A stretch of DNA of 40,041 nucleotides from Paenibacillus humicus NBRC 102415 (GTDB taxonomy: Bacteria; Bacillota; Bacilli; Paenibacillales; Paenibacillaceae): positions 1 to 40,041 of the forward strand of contig NZ_BIMD01000045.1 in the NCBI RefSeq assembly GCF_004000905.1, in the 5' to 3' direction. Position numbers and translations under genes: made by a program. Shown piece by piece: positions 1 through 7,708 of this stretch (within the stretch, counting starts at the first letter, position 1; the number at the start of each line of letters is the position of its first letter). Below the pieces are notes generated by a model. The model was not told the origin of the DNA, did no database searches, and was given only the letters and a program-made list of their open reading frames with translations.

Positions 1-129
1 CGCCGGCTGGGCGGCGGACGAAGTCCCTGCCGCGTTGGCCGCCGGCACCGCTCCGGCGCTGCCCGCGCCGGGAAATGACGCAAGCAGGATGGATGCAAGC
101 AACAAGGCGGCGATCGCTTTTATCTGCAT
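1..129 (-). CDS. Secreted protein, YdaN/BcsB-like position (5' part only)
   Basis: Only the first 43 codons are in the window; the rest lies beyond base 1. The start is the ATG at 129. An AGGAGG overlaps the stop codon of the upstream glycosyltransferase gene and ends eight bases before this ATG, so translation is probably coupled. The visible N-terminus begins MQIKAIAALL and continues with a hydrophobic stretch ending near residue 24, followed by an Ala/Pro/Ser-rich segment, which is a typical Sec signal peptide. In the B. subtilis ydaJKLMN operon the gene after the glycosyltransferase ydaM is ydaN, a secreted BcsB-like protein, and this gene has the same position. The BcsB-like assignment is inference from synteny only, because no diagnostic domain is visible. 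Confidence 0.6.
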   Translation of the reverse strand, partial: MQIKAIAALLLASILLASFPGAGSAGAVPAANAAGTSSAAQPA

Positions 130-141
130 TTCATTATCCTC

Positions 142-1404
142 CTAGAATCGTTCCGTTTTGTACCATCTGGCTTCCTTGCGCAGCACAGCGTCGCGGACGT
201 ACTGGTAAAATCCGATCACCGCCACGACGAGCCACAGCTGGCAGTAGGTGAAGTACATGACGGCGATGAGTCCGATGTTGCGCGGCCGGCTCTGTCCTTT
301 CTCCATGCTGAGCGCGATCGCCATCTCCAGGATGAAGACCAGATAAGCCATGAACCAGAGAAGCACCGTATTTCCGGCTACATTGTATTCGATCAGCCCC
401 ATCATCCCGAGGATGAAAATGACGTCGGACAGCAGAGCCGAGCTCAGGAACAGGAAATAAACCGTGCAGAAATAAAGGAGATCGAACCGGATCCGGCGCG
501 AATCGCGGGAAAAGAGAAGGCCCAGGTTTTTGAGCAGCACGTAGATGTTGCCTTTCACCCAGCGGCTGCGCTGCTTGATCCATACCGGGACCGTCTCCGG
601 CTCCTGCTCCCAGGTCACCGACAGCGGCATGTACTGAATCCGGTAGCCGAGCCGGTAGATCCGGAAGCTGATCTCGGTGTCCTCCGCGATCGCTCTCGTA
701 TCCCATCCTCCCATCTCTTCGATGATGGAGCGCCGCACGACGAAGTTCGTTCCCGGTATCGTGCTCAGTCCGAACAGCTGCCATCTACCCGCCTGCACCA
801 TCCATTGGAATCCGAGCGTCTCGATGTTGATGAAGCGGGTAAGCCAATTTTTGGACACGTTGCGGGTGCGGAATTTGCCGATGACGGCACCGAGCCGCTT
901 ATCCCGCTCCAGAGCGTGGACCAGAATTTTGAGCGCGGAGCGCTCCGGCGTATTGTCCGCGTCATATACGGCCAGAACCTCGCCGGCGCTGGCGAGATAT
1001 CCGTTGTTGAGCGCTCCCGATTTTCCTTTCCCTCCGGTGACGGCATCGGTCGTCAGCACGCGCAGATTCACCTCGGGATGGTCGGCCTGCAATTGCGCCA
1101 GAATCTCTCCGGTACGGTCCGAGGAGTTGTCGTTCACAACGATGATTTCCAGCCTGTCCCGGGGATAATCCAGCTGGATGAGAGCCGATACGGTCTGGCC
1201 GATTACCCGTTCTTCGTTATGGGCGGGAATCAGCACCGATACCGAAGGATAGCTCTGCAGCGGCTCATCCACCCGCATCCTCAGCGTCTTGAGGTAATAA
1301 ATATAACCGCCGATCGTGAGTACGATATTGATGAGCAGCATGACCCAGATGCAGATCATGCAGTACAGGAAAAGATAGTCGACAACGCCAAGCTGCCCGT
1401 TCAT
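142..1404 (-). CDS. ydaM: Processive family 2 glycosyltransferase, YdaM-like
   Basis: This is a 420-residue membrane glycosyltransferase of the GT2 (PgaC/BcsA-like) type that would polymerise a polysaccharide from nucleotide sugars at the membrane. A membrane segment lies at about residues 10-37. The GT-A domain carries VSVLIPAHNEE (about 55-65), the metal-binding DAD (148-150), the catalytic-base region AED (240-242) and QRSRW (278-282), the Q/RxxRW signature of processive synthases. At least three further hydrophobic segments fill the C-terminus after about residue 310. The start has GAGGTGAG three bases upstream and follows the preceding gene by four bases. The neighbours match B. subtilis ydaL, ydaK and ydaN, so the product is probably the synthase of a c-di-GMP-controlled exopolysaccharide. 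The sugar is unknown. Confidence 0.85.
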   Translation of the reverse strand: MNGQLGVVDYLFLYCMICIWVMLLINIVLTIGGYIYYLKTLRMRVDEPLQSYPSVSVLIPAHNEERVIGQTVSALIQLDYPRDRLEIIVVNDNSSDRTGEILAQLQADHPEVNLRVLTTDAVTGGKGKSGALNNGYLASAGEVLAVYDADNTPERSALKILVHALERDKRLGAVIGKFRTRNVSKNWLTRFINIETLGFQWMVQAGRWQLFGLSTIPGTNFVVRRSIIEEMGGWDTRAIAEDTEISFRIYRLGYRIQYMPLSVTWEQEPETVPVWIKQRSRWVKGNIYVLLKNLGLLFSRDSRRIRFDLLYFCTVYFLFLSSALLSDVIFILGMMGLIEYNVAGNTVLLWFMAYLVFILEMAIALSMEKGQSRPRNIGLIAVMYFTYCQLWLVVAVIGFYQYVRDAVLRKEARWYKTERF

Positions 1405-1408
1405 GGTC

Positions 1409-2755
1409 TCACCTCAAAAACTTTCTGCGGTTGATCTGCCTGCCGACGACGAAAAAGGTGGCGAACGCCGCGGCGACGAGGATGGAAACGACAAGCAGCA
1501 CGACCATGGCCGATTGGATGCTTTTGTTCACCAGCGTGAGCGACGTTTCGGCTTCCGGCTGGGCAGGGTCAGCCGGTTCGCCGCCGGGAGGAACATGCTC
1601 GGCGGGGAGATTGCCGTCGATCAGCAGCCTCCCTCCGGTCCGCTGGACGTCGCGGTCCCATTGAATCCGGCCGTCTACGAGGGATGCCTCGGCAAATACG
1701 GTGCCGCCGCTGGCCGCTTCCTCCAGCATCGAGGACATCGCTGCAGGATCGGCGCCGGCTTCAAGCCCGATGACGCGGGAAGCCGCCGCGGGCAGCTCCC
1801 CTTCGGAAGCGGCCGGCTCCAGCCCTTCCCGATAGGGAAGATAGATTCCGTCCCAGGCCTCCTCCGGGCCGATATCGCGGGAATACCCTTGCCAGGCTCC
1901 ATCCTCCACGAATAGGCCGGTACGCCGAAGGATCGGCTTCCAGGACGGATCGAACAGCAGATCCAGCGGCCCGCTCATCCCGGCGATGTAAATTCCTTGC
2001 TGCGCGTAGGCATCCCACGCCTGCTTCATAAGCCGTTCGGGCTCCAATGAATCCGTCACTCCCGCGACCATGGAGCCTTCCACGTAGGACTGCCACTCAT
2101 CCGGAGGCGACCAGCCCTTGAGCGGGGCGAGCAGCGGAATGCCGCCTCGTTCCAGCAGGCTTCTGACCTCGGCGAAATAAGCTTTTATTCCTTCCGATTC
2201 CGCGTTCACGAATACGGGACGAAGCTCCACGAAAAAGGAGATGTTCCTCTCCTGCAGCCACTCCCCTTTGCGCTCCAGCTCATTGAGATCCAGAAAGGGA
2301 TTGACATCCTTCAGCATGAAATAGGAAAGGCCTGTCGTCGTGTCCCGGATACCCGGCTTCGGCACCCCAGGCTCCCTCGGTTCGTCCAGCGTTTCCAGGC
2401 CGATGCCTTCTTCAGCGAAACGTCTGCGCCAGGCGGAGGCGGCCGTCTCTGCCTGCTCGCCGATCACGTAAGCTTTCGCCAAGCCGGCCCGCTCACCCGG
2501 CATCTCGGTACCGGCCAGCTGAAGCGCGACGGAGTCGTGAATCGACTTCAGCATCCGGTACTGGGCCATGAGCCTGTCTCTAGGAACATCGTTCCCGTAG
2601 AGCAGCATGACCTTGTCCGGACGCTCCGAGGCCGAGGGAACGGAATGGCTGCTGCCGTTGCCCGCAATGGTCAGCGCGAAGGCCGGAGCGGCGATCCATG
2701 CGCCGGCTATAAGCCCTGCTGCCAGCAGGGCGAGCAGCCGAGTCCTACACATCAT
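1409..2755 (-). CDS. ydaL: Secreted DUF2334-like polysaccharide-modifying protein, YdaL-like
   Basis: The 448-residue product has an N-terminal signal peptide (hydrophobic to about residue 28, ending AFA) and a C-terminal membrane segment at about 417-440 followed by basic residues, so the body is anchored outside the cell. The central part, with LKDVNPF and a following strand-helix pattern (about 145-215), resembles DUF2334, a polysaccharide-deacetylase-like fold; the usual 'DDV' metal motif appears here as KDV, so activity may be altered. The start ATG overlaps the last 11 bases of the upstream GGDEF gene and has AAGGA eight bases before it. In B. subtilis ydaL occupies this place, next to the glycosyltransferase ydaM. 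A role in modifying the polysaccharide made by the next gene is inference. Confidence 0.65.
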   Translation of the reverse strand: MMCRTRLLALLAAGLIAGAWIAAPAFALTIAGNGSSHSVPSASERPDKVMLLYGNDVPRDRLMAQYRMLKSIHDSVALQLAGTEMPGERAGLAKAYVIGEQAETAASAWRRRFAEEGIGLETLDEPREPGVPKPGIRDTTTGLSYFMLKDVNPFLDLNELERKGEWLQERNISFFVELRPVFVNAESEGIKAYFAEVRSLLERGGIPLLAPLKGWSPPDEWQSYVEGSMVAGVTDSLEPERLMKQAWDAYAQQGIYIAGMSGPLDLLFDPSWKPILRRTGLFVEDGAWQGYSRDIGPEEAWDGIYLPYREGLEPAASEGELPAAASRVIGLEAGADPAAMSSMLEEAASGGTVFAEASLVDGRIQWDRDVQRTGGRLLIDGNLPAEHVPPGGEPADPAQPEAETSLTLVNKSIQSAMVVLLVVSILVAAAFATFFVVGRQINRRKFLR

Positions 2756-3608
2756 ATTCCATGTCCTTCTCCGCGATGCGCCGCAGCATGATGGCGTCCT
2801 GGTTCTGCTCGGAATCGTATTCCGCTACCCCTATTCTCAGCTCAAGCCGGACAGAGACGGTTTTGGCCGACCGCTCCAGCTCGTAGGAGTAGATCGTATC
2901 CTTGATTCTCCGATTCACGATCTGGGCGCCGTCGGCATTGCCCAGCAGCAGCAGCGCGAACGTTCTTCCGTCCTCCAGCATATAGGCGGAGTCCTCCGTT
3001 CGGGTGCTGTTGACCAGCTGCTTGCCGATCCAGCGGACGACGTCGCCCATCGCTTCGTTGCCGACGATGCTCCGGATATCGTCGTAATAATCAAGCCGGA
3101 CGAGCATCACCGACAAGGGAAGCTTGTAGCGTCTGGACAGGCCCATATACTGCTGCAGGACGGTGTGGAACACCTTGGCGTTGTCCAAGCCCGTCTTCTC
3201 GTCGATCGTCACGTATTCCGAATAGCGTTCCCGCAGGCGACCGTTCTCCCTCTGGATGGAACGGATGGACTGCCCCGCGGACGCCGTCATGATCGCGGCA
3301 GCCGGCAGCAGCACCAGCCAGTAGTAGACATGGGATTCGATTCCGCTTCCAAGGACGACGGCCCCGTACATGACATAGCTGCCGTAGAAGAAAATAGCGA
3401 TGGCCGATACGCACAGAGCGACGACCAGGCTGCTCACATAGGAGACAAGCACGATCGCGAACAGCACGCTCATCAGAATGGCGTTTTCCAGATAGGTTTC
3501 CTTTGGCAGCAGAGCGAACCAGTTGACGATTCCGTACGCCAGGATGATGAGCGCCATCATCCAGATATCGAGTTTCTTGATTTCCACCGATGCATTCCTG
3601 CCTTCCAT
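2745..3608 (-). CDS. ydaK: Membrane protein with degenerate GGDEF domain, YdaK-like c-di-GMP receptor
   Basis: From the ATG at 3608 the protein is 287 residues, close to B. subtilis YdaK (about 283). Four hydrophobic segments (about 14-33, 43-62, 63-85, 93-112) are followed by a short helical linker and a GGDEF-type domain (about 130-285). The active-site signature is replaced by EDGRT (212-216), so diguanylate cyclase activity is not expected, while the inhibitory-site motif RTED (203-206, RxxD) is kept with the usual spacing. That combination is what a c-di-GMP receptor looks like, and YdaK is known to bind c-di-GMP and stimulate exopolysaccharide production. The start overlaps the preceding gene by 52 bases. 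A GTG at 3587 has a better-placed AGG-rich RBS and is an alternative start; it loses seven residues only. Confidence 0.8.
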   Translation of the reverse strand: MEGRNASVEIKKLDIWMMALIILAYGIVNWFALLPKETYLENAILMSVLFAIVLVSYVSSLVVALCVSAIAIFFYGSYVMYGAVVLGSGIESHVYYWLVLLPAAAIMTASAGQSIRSIQRENGRLRERYSEYVTIDEKTGLDNAKVFHTVLQQYMGLSRRYKLPLSVMLVRLDYYDDIRSIVGNEAMGDVVRWIGKQLVNSTRTEDSAYMLEDGRTFALLLLGNADGAQIVNRRIKDTIYSYELERSAKTVSVRLELRIGVAEYDSEQNQDAIMLRRIAEKDMEYDV

Positions 3609-5047
3609 CGAATAGTCAGCCAACCGGCCAAGCGGCTGACCGCATGCACGAGCATGACGCCGAACATGAGATCGAAACAGACGTTGAACAAAAAGAGATG
3701 CTTGGCGAGGTCCGCATCTCCCGCCCCGAGAAAGGCGATCGCAAGCTGCGACAAGCCGATGACGCCGGGTAGCGCCATGACTTCCAGGCGGAACATGTCC
3801 GCATGGCGACGCCGCCGCCATGCGCGGGCGTAATAGAAGGCCAGCCCGCCGTAATAGACGCCGTAATAAAGCAGAATGAAGCGGAATCCGTCCGGGAACA
3901 GCGACTTTTTCAGCGAGCTCCAGCCGGAGAAGAAGGCGGTCTTGGCCCCATAAGGCTTGCCGGCGCTTTTCTCGTAGTTGCCCATCGCATCCGGACGGAT
4001 GGAGTAGGCCTGGGAGGCGGCCATGTCCAGCTTTTCGAAAGCGCGGTCCGCATGGCGGAGATAATAGCCGATAATCGTTCCGTATCCGAACTTCGAGTAG
4101 AACTCTTTTTCCATCAGCGGAGATTCGACCGGTTCAAGCTGATATTTGTCATAGTAGGTCGTCCCTGCAAGAACCGCGAACTTGGGGTCCAGGCCGAGCT
4201 CCTTCAGGTCGCGTTCCGGATTCAGGGAGCCTTCCAGTATTCCGCGGGTGACGGCATGGTACTGGTTGATATGCTTGATATCGTCCGTCATGAACAGATA
4301 GACGCCCACGGACGCGGCCGCGATTGCGGCCGTTCCGGCGAGCGCGGCACGCCGCCATTTGCCCTTGTCCATCCGAAAGGAAAGTCTTAGCCCCATCAAG
4401 GCAAACAGAATTCCGGCCGGGGCGTTCTGCTGCTTCGCTGCGGCGAACAGTACCGCGCATGCTGCCCAAGCGATGAACCACGCCGTCCATCCCGCCTTGC
4501 GCTCCGGCATCCTCATCATCAGCACCAGCGACAGAAGGAGAAAAATATAGGAGGCCGGCTCGCCGTAGAAGGAATTGAAATAGACCGTATAGCCGGTATC
4601 GGCCAGAATGAAAGCCGCGGCAGCCGCGGCAAATGCCGCCATGCCCGGCTTCAGCCTGCTCGCCGCTTCCTTTACGATCAAATACACCGCGGCCAGGAAC
4701 AGGACGGAATACAAAGCTGCAAGAAACCGAAGGTCGAATCGGTTGTCCCCCGTTATCGCGAGATCGATGCCGAGCGCGGCCCGAATCATCAGCGACAGCG
4801 AGGAGACGAAGCGGGAATTCGGGTCGTAAGGGTATTCCCGAATGCCGAACTCGCGGTTGAAATAGCCGAAATGCCGGTCCTCGAAGCTGTCCGTCAAATA
4901 ATAAAGCCCCGGATTATGGATTTCCCGGAAGTAGTCTCCGTTGTCCGCCATGCCCGCGTAAGGCTTGGTGAAGAGAAGGACGATCAGCAGCATCCCGACC
5001 GCAGCGGCCGCGGCCGCTGCGGCTCCCGGTTTTGGAATTTTTCTCAT
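3557..5047 (-). CDS. Polytopic membrane protein, possible glycan hexosyltransferase (WsfD-like)
   Basis: The product is 496 residues from the ATG at 5047, which has AAGGGTGG six bases upstream; an ATG at 5086 has no RBS. A first membrane segment (about 10-28) precedes a conserved-looking external loop rich in Tyr/Asp/Arg (NGDYFREIHNPGLYY and onward, about 34-85), followed by roughly ten hydrophobic segments. This layout is that of membrane glycosyltransferases using lipid-linked sugars (GT39/GT83-like) and of proteins named WsfD in S-layer glycan clusters; the assignment is a guess from architecture. It is the first gene of the operon and overlaps the GGDEF gene, so it is probably part of the polysaccharide machinery. 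In B. subtilis the corresponding first gene, ydaJ, encodes a secreted glycoside hydrolase-like lipoprotein instead. Confidence 0.65.
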   Translation of the reverse strand: MRKIPKPGAAAAAAAAVGMLLIVLLFTKPYAGMADNGDYFREIHNPGLYYLTDSFEDRHFGYFNREFGIREYPYDPNSRFVSSLSLMIRAALGIDLAITGDNRFDLRFLAALYSVLFLAAVYLIVKEAASRLKPGMAAFAAAAAAFILADTGYTVYFNSFYGEPASYIFLLLSLVLMMRMPERKAGWTAWFIAWAACAVLFAAAKQQNAPAGILFALMGLRLSFRMDKGKWRRAALAGTAAIAAASVGVYLFMTDDIKHINQYHAVTRGILEGSLNPERDLKELGLDPKFAVLAGTTYYDKYQLEPVESPLMEKEFYSKFGYGTIIGYYLRHADRAFEKLDMAASQAYSIRPDAMGNYEKSAGKPYGAKTAFFSGWSSLKKSLFPDGFRFILLYYGVYYGGLAFYYARAWRRRRHADMFRLEVMALPGVIGLSQLAIAFLGAGDADLAKHLFLFNVCFDLMFGVMLVHAVSRLAGWLTIRWKAGMHRWKSRNSISG

Positions 5048-5122
5048 GCCTGTCCACCCTTCATGGAGCCATTTCATCCCGGTCATGAAGAACTTGCTGA
5101 AATGCGTCTCTCTGTAACACGT

Positions 5123-5134
5123 TATGTATACATA
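5123..5134. promoter_or_regulatory. Perfect 12-bp palindrome in the operon leader
   Basis: TATGTATACATA reads the same on both strands and lies about 20 bases downstream of the candidate -10 box of the exopolysaccharide operon, a usual place for a repressor operator. The binding protein is unknown. Confidence 0.35.
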
Positions 5135-5154
5135 CCCGGTTCACTAGTAGCCTT

Positions 5155-5183
5155 ATCTTATTTCTTTTAATAGAATTCGACAA
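5155..5183 (-). promoter_or_regulatory. Candidate sigma-A promoter of the exopolysaccharide operon
   Basis: On the minus strand TTGTCG (5183-5178) and TAAGAT (5160-5155) are separated by 17 bases, 108 bases upstream of the first gene of the operon. The match is moderate at both boxes. The leader downstream contains a 12-bp palindrome at 5123-5134. Confidence 0.4.
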
Positions 5184-5250
5184 TAATCTACATTTTTCTA
5201 GTTTTGTCCTTACGGAAACGATTCTCCGCACCCTTTAATGCCGCGGGACG

Positions 5251-5276
5251 AAAAAAAAAGCCCCTATTAAAGGGGC
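5251..5276 (-). terminator. Rho-independent terminator after the grpB-like gene
   Basis: On the minus strand GCCCC-loop-GGGGC is followed by nine T residues (plus-strand A run 5251-5259). It lies 58 bases past the stop of the fur-grpB unit. Confidence 0.8.
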
Positions 5277-5333
5277 CTCGTTTACTTCCTCACATTGTCA
5301 TCGAGCTCGGTCCGGATTGGCCATATGCCAGTC

Positions 5334-5834
5334 CTAATCCAGCTCTTTGAACGCCTCCGTCGTCATCAGCCGCTCGAAGAATGCATTCTTCTCCGCCCGG
5401 TACTCGTCCATGCCGCAGCCATCGTATCTCCGTTTCAGGGAATCATATTCCTGTAGATACGACTCGTTCCTGGCCAGAACCTCCCTGAACTTCCAGAAAA
5501 AATCGGTCTCCGAGCCTGCCACGGTGAGCTGGATGCCGAGCGGCGGCACGGCGCCGTCGTCCTTGAATGCCCTGAAGTGCTCCGTGCTGGAGCTGCCTTC
5601 GTTACGCTCATAAAGGGAAGAGAGCATCACGACGGCTTCCGCGAAGCGGTCGGCCCGCACGCGTACTTGAATGTCCAGGTCGCCTTTGGTCAGTCCCCGG
5701 GGAAGGGAGGTGCTGCCTACATGCTGGATATCCGCCTCCGGAAGAACGGCGAGCAGCTTGGCTTTCTCCGCCAGGAACAACGACTCCGCAGCCTCCCTGA
5801 AGGCGCTGCTGTCCTGAAACCGGACCTCCTCCAT
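5334..5834 (-). CDS. GrpB family (UPF0157) nucleotidyltransferase-fold protein
   Basis: The 166-residue product shows the GrpB/UPF0157 pattern: HVGSTSLPRGLTKGDLDIQV (about 38-57), where the GST-S and D-D residues correspond to the nucleotidyltransferase fold, then a long central strand region and the C-terminal YDSLKRRY...YRAEKNAFF helix. The biochemical role of the family is unsettled; fusions of this domain to dephospho-CoA kinase occur in other bacteria. The ATG has AAAGGA seven bases upstream. The gene starts 12 bases after the fur stop codon and shares a terminator with it, so the two are probably cotranscribed. Confidence 0.85.
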   Translation of the reverse strand: MEEVRFQDSSAFREAAESLFLAEKAKLLAVLPEADIQHVGSTSLPRGLTKGDLDIQVRVRADRFAEAVVMLSSLYERNEGSSSTEHFRAFKDDGAVPPLGIQLTVAGSETDFFWKFREVLARNESYLQEYDSLKRRYDGCGMDEYRAEKNAFFERLMTTEAFKELD

Positions 5835-5846
5835 CCTATCGTCCTT

Positions 5847-6323
5847 TCACGAAACGGCTTTGCGCCGGCAGCTCTTTCTGCCGCAGTGCATGTAGGTGCC
5901 GGTGAAATCCAGCCTGTGATCGGTCACGGCAAAGCCGTATTCCTTGGCCACTCTGGCTTCCAGCTCAGCGAGCCAGTCGTCCTGGATCTCCTTGACGAGG
6001 CCGCATCGGCTGCAGATGAGATGATGATGCATATGCGCCTGGCCCGACGCCCGAAGATCATAGCGGACAACACCGTCGCCGAAATGCATCTTCTCCACGA
6101 CGGCGAGCTCGCTCAGCAGCTCCAGCGTCCGATAGACCGTCGCAAGGCCGATTTCCGGATGCAGCTTTTTGACTTTCAAATAGATGTCTTCTGCGCTGAG
6201 ATGGTCGCTTTCGTTCCCGATCAGCACTTCCAGCGTCGCCCGCCTTTGCGGGGTCAGCCTGTACCCTTTTCCGATCACCATGCTGTTGACAGCATCCATG
6301 AGCGCAATCGCATGCTGGGACAT
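5847..6323 (-). CDS. fur: Ferric uptake regulator Fur
   Basis: The 158-residue protein is a Fur-family metalloregulator. The winged-helix region carries YRLTPQRRATLEVL (about 21-34), NESDHLSAEDIYL and PEIGLATVYRTLELL (56-70), nearly identical in pattern to B. subtilis Fur, which favours Fur over PerR. The metal-binding part has FGDGVVRYDL, MHHHLIC (98-104), CSRC (104-107) and a second cysteine pair C147/C152, so a structural zinc site is expected; B. subtilis Fur lacks part of these cysteines. It would repress iron-uptake genes when loaded with Fe(II). The start has AAAGGGGG nine bases upstream. A 7-1-7 palindrome in its promoter suggests autoregulation or PerR control. Confidence 0.88.
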   Translation of the reverse strand: MSQHAIALMDAVNSMVIGKGYRLTPQRRATLEVLIGNESDHLSAEDIYLKVKKLHPEIGLATVYRTLELLSELAVVEKMHFGDGVVRYDLRASGQAHMHHHLICSRCGLVKEIQDDWLAELEARVAKEYGFAVTDHRLDFTGTYMHCGRKSCRRKAVS

Positions 6324-6354
6324 GAATCTGATCCCCCTTTGCCTGTGCTATTGT

Positions 6355-6369
6355 TTAGAATCATTCTTA
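6355..6369. promoter_or_regulatory. Fur/PerR-type box between fur and cobW
   Basis: TTAGAATCATTCTTA is a 7-1-7 inverted repeat with one mismatch between arms. It fits the shared Fur/PerR/Zur box architecture (PerR consensus TTATAATNATTATAA). It lies 32 bases upstream of fur and about 104 bases upstream of the divergent cobW-like gene, so it could act on either. PerR is known to control fur in B. subtilis. Confidence 0.55.
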
Positions 6370-6472
6370 TTTGATTGTACCTCAATCGCCGAAAAAGATC
6401 AAAACGCCTCGTTCTAAGACAAGCCGGACAAGAGTACTTCTTGTAATACCCTTCGATGCGAGGTGAGCTTTC

Positions 6473-7519
6473 ATGTCCATTCCCGTATTTATATTGACTG
6501 GATTTCTGGGCAGCGGCAAGACGACCCTGCTGCTGAACCTGCTCGTGGAGACGGAGCGGCGCGGCTTGAAGCCGGGAATACTGATGAACGAGCTCGGACG
6601 CGAGGATGTGGACGGCGCGATCGTGCAGGAGAAGATCAGCCTGCCGGTCCAAAAGCTGCTGGACGGCTGCATCTGCTGCACGAAAAGAAGCGAGGTCGAG
6701 GCAAGCCTGAAGCAGCTGGCTTCGGGAGAACCGGATCTGATCTTCATGGAATTGACGGGAGTGGCGGACCCTGCCGAGCTTGTCGCCATGTTCTCCCCGT
6801 CGAATGACGAGCTTCCTCCGGGACTTCAGCTCGAACGGGTCCTGACCGTCGTAGACGCATCCCGATTTCTGGAGCACAACAGCCGTTTCTCCGCGGAGAG
6901 GCAGCTGGTGCGCCTGCTCCGCAGCCAGGTAAGCGAGGCCGATATCGTGCTCATGAACAAATCGGATCTGGCTCCGGCCGGCGAGCTCGACAAAGTCCAG
7001 AAATCCCTGCGCAAGCTGAACGGGAAAGCGGCTCTCCTGCCGTCCGTCCGCAGTTCCATGGACGTTGCTTCGCTGCTCCACTCCGTTCATCCCCGTCCTC
7101 AGGCGCCGGATCGCCGGCTGCCGGCTGCCGGGAAGGCGATGCAGCCGGCGGGGATGCTGCAGGCTTCCCGCGCAGCGACGCTCGCTCCATTTCGAATGGC
7201 GTCCCCCGCTGGCCGTCACGGGCATTCCGAAGGGAATCCAGCGGCAGCGATCCGCTCGTTGACCCTTCCGATGCCGCCGGACACGATGCAGCTGGACGCC
7301 GAAGCCGTCGAAGCCTTCCTGTCCCGCCACGAAGCGTGTCTGCTTCGCGCCAAAGGACATCTCGTCTCCGGCGGCCGGATGCTGCTGCTGCAGTTCAGCA
7401 GCGGGAGGGCGGAGTGGAGTCCGTCCAATTATCCCGGCAAGCCTTATCTGGTGCTGATCGGCACCGATCTGCCCGAACAGAGGCTGGCCGAGGAATGGAG
7501 GTCGCTGAAGCGGTCATGA
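6473..7519 (+). CDS. CobW/G3E family GTPase, metallochaperone-like
   Basis: The 348-residue protein is a G3E P-loop GTPase of the CobW (COG0523) family, whose members deliver metals, often zinc, to client proteins. Seen in the sequence: Walker A GFLGSGKTT (10-18), NELG (39-42), the metal-binding CxCC as DGCICC (64-69), ELTG (93-96) and the guanine-specifying NKSD (162-165). The C-terminal CobW domain (about 255-345) is present, reached through a Pro/Ala-rich linker. GAGGTGAGC lies upstream of the ATG. It is divergent from fur and convergent with a second CobW protein of the YciC type. No Zur box was found in front of it, so its regulator and metal are open. Confidence 0.85.
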   Translation: MSIPVFILTGFLGSGKTTLLLNLLVETERRGLKPGILMNELGREDVDGAIVQEKISLPVQKLLDGCICCTKRSEVEASLKQLASGEPDLIFMELTGVADPAELVAMFSPSNDELPPGLQLERVLTVVDASRFLEHNSRFSAERQLVRLLRSQVSEADIVLMNKSDLAPAGELDKVQKSLRKLNGKAALLPSVRSSMDVASLLHSVHPRPQAPDRRLPAAGKAMQPAGMLQASRAATLAPFRMASPAGRHGHSEGNPAAAIRSLTLPMPPDTMQLDAEAVEAFLSRHEACLLRAKGHLVSGGRMLLLQFSSGRAEWSPSNYPGKPYLVLIGTDLPEQRLAEEWRSLKRS

Positions 7520-7522
7520 AAT

Positions 7523-7560
7523 GAAGGAAAGGCCGGGCTGAGCAGCCCGGCCTTTCCTTC
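7523..7560 (+). terminator. Strong rho-independent terminator after the cobW-like gene
   Basis: A perfect 18-bp stem (GAAGGAAAGGCCGGGCTG with its complement) closes on a two-base loop just after the stop codon of the plus-strand gene. The 3' arm itself is T-rich, and the A-rich 5' arm would allow action on the minus strand too. Confidence 0.75.
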
Positions 7561-7573
7561 GTTCATGCGATGC

Positions 7574-7708
7574 GCATTGCTCGTGCAGGCTTTGCTCGCG
7601 AGGGCTTTTCCCGTGCACGCATTGCTCGTGCAGGCTCTACCCGTGCAGACTTTGACCGTGTGGGCTTTGCTCGTCCGGGCTTTGCCCGTGTGTGCTTTGC
7701 CGGGACTA
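7574..7708. repeat. 15-bp tandem repeat array, nine degenerate copies
   Basis: Units of 15 bases with consensus GCTTTGCYCGTGCAG run head to tail from 7574. Two copies (7574-7588 and 7619-7633) are identical; others differ at one to six positions, and the ninth (7694-7708) is degenerate and covers the stop codon of the YciC-like gene. The array fills the space between two convergent cobW-type genes, past the terminator of the first. Reading frames through it give pentapeptide periodicity on both strands, which follows from the 15-base unit and is not evidence of coding. Confidence 0.85.
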
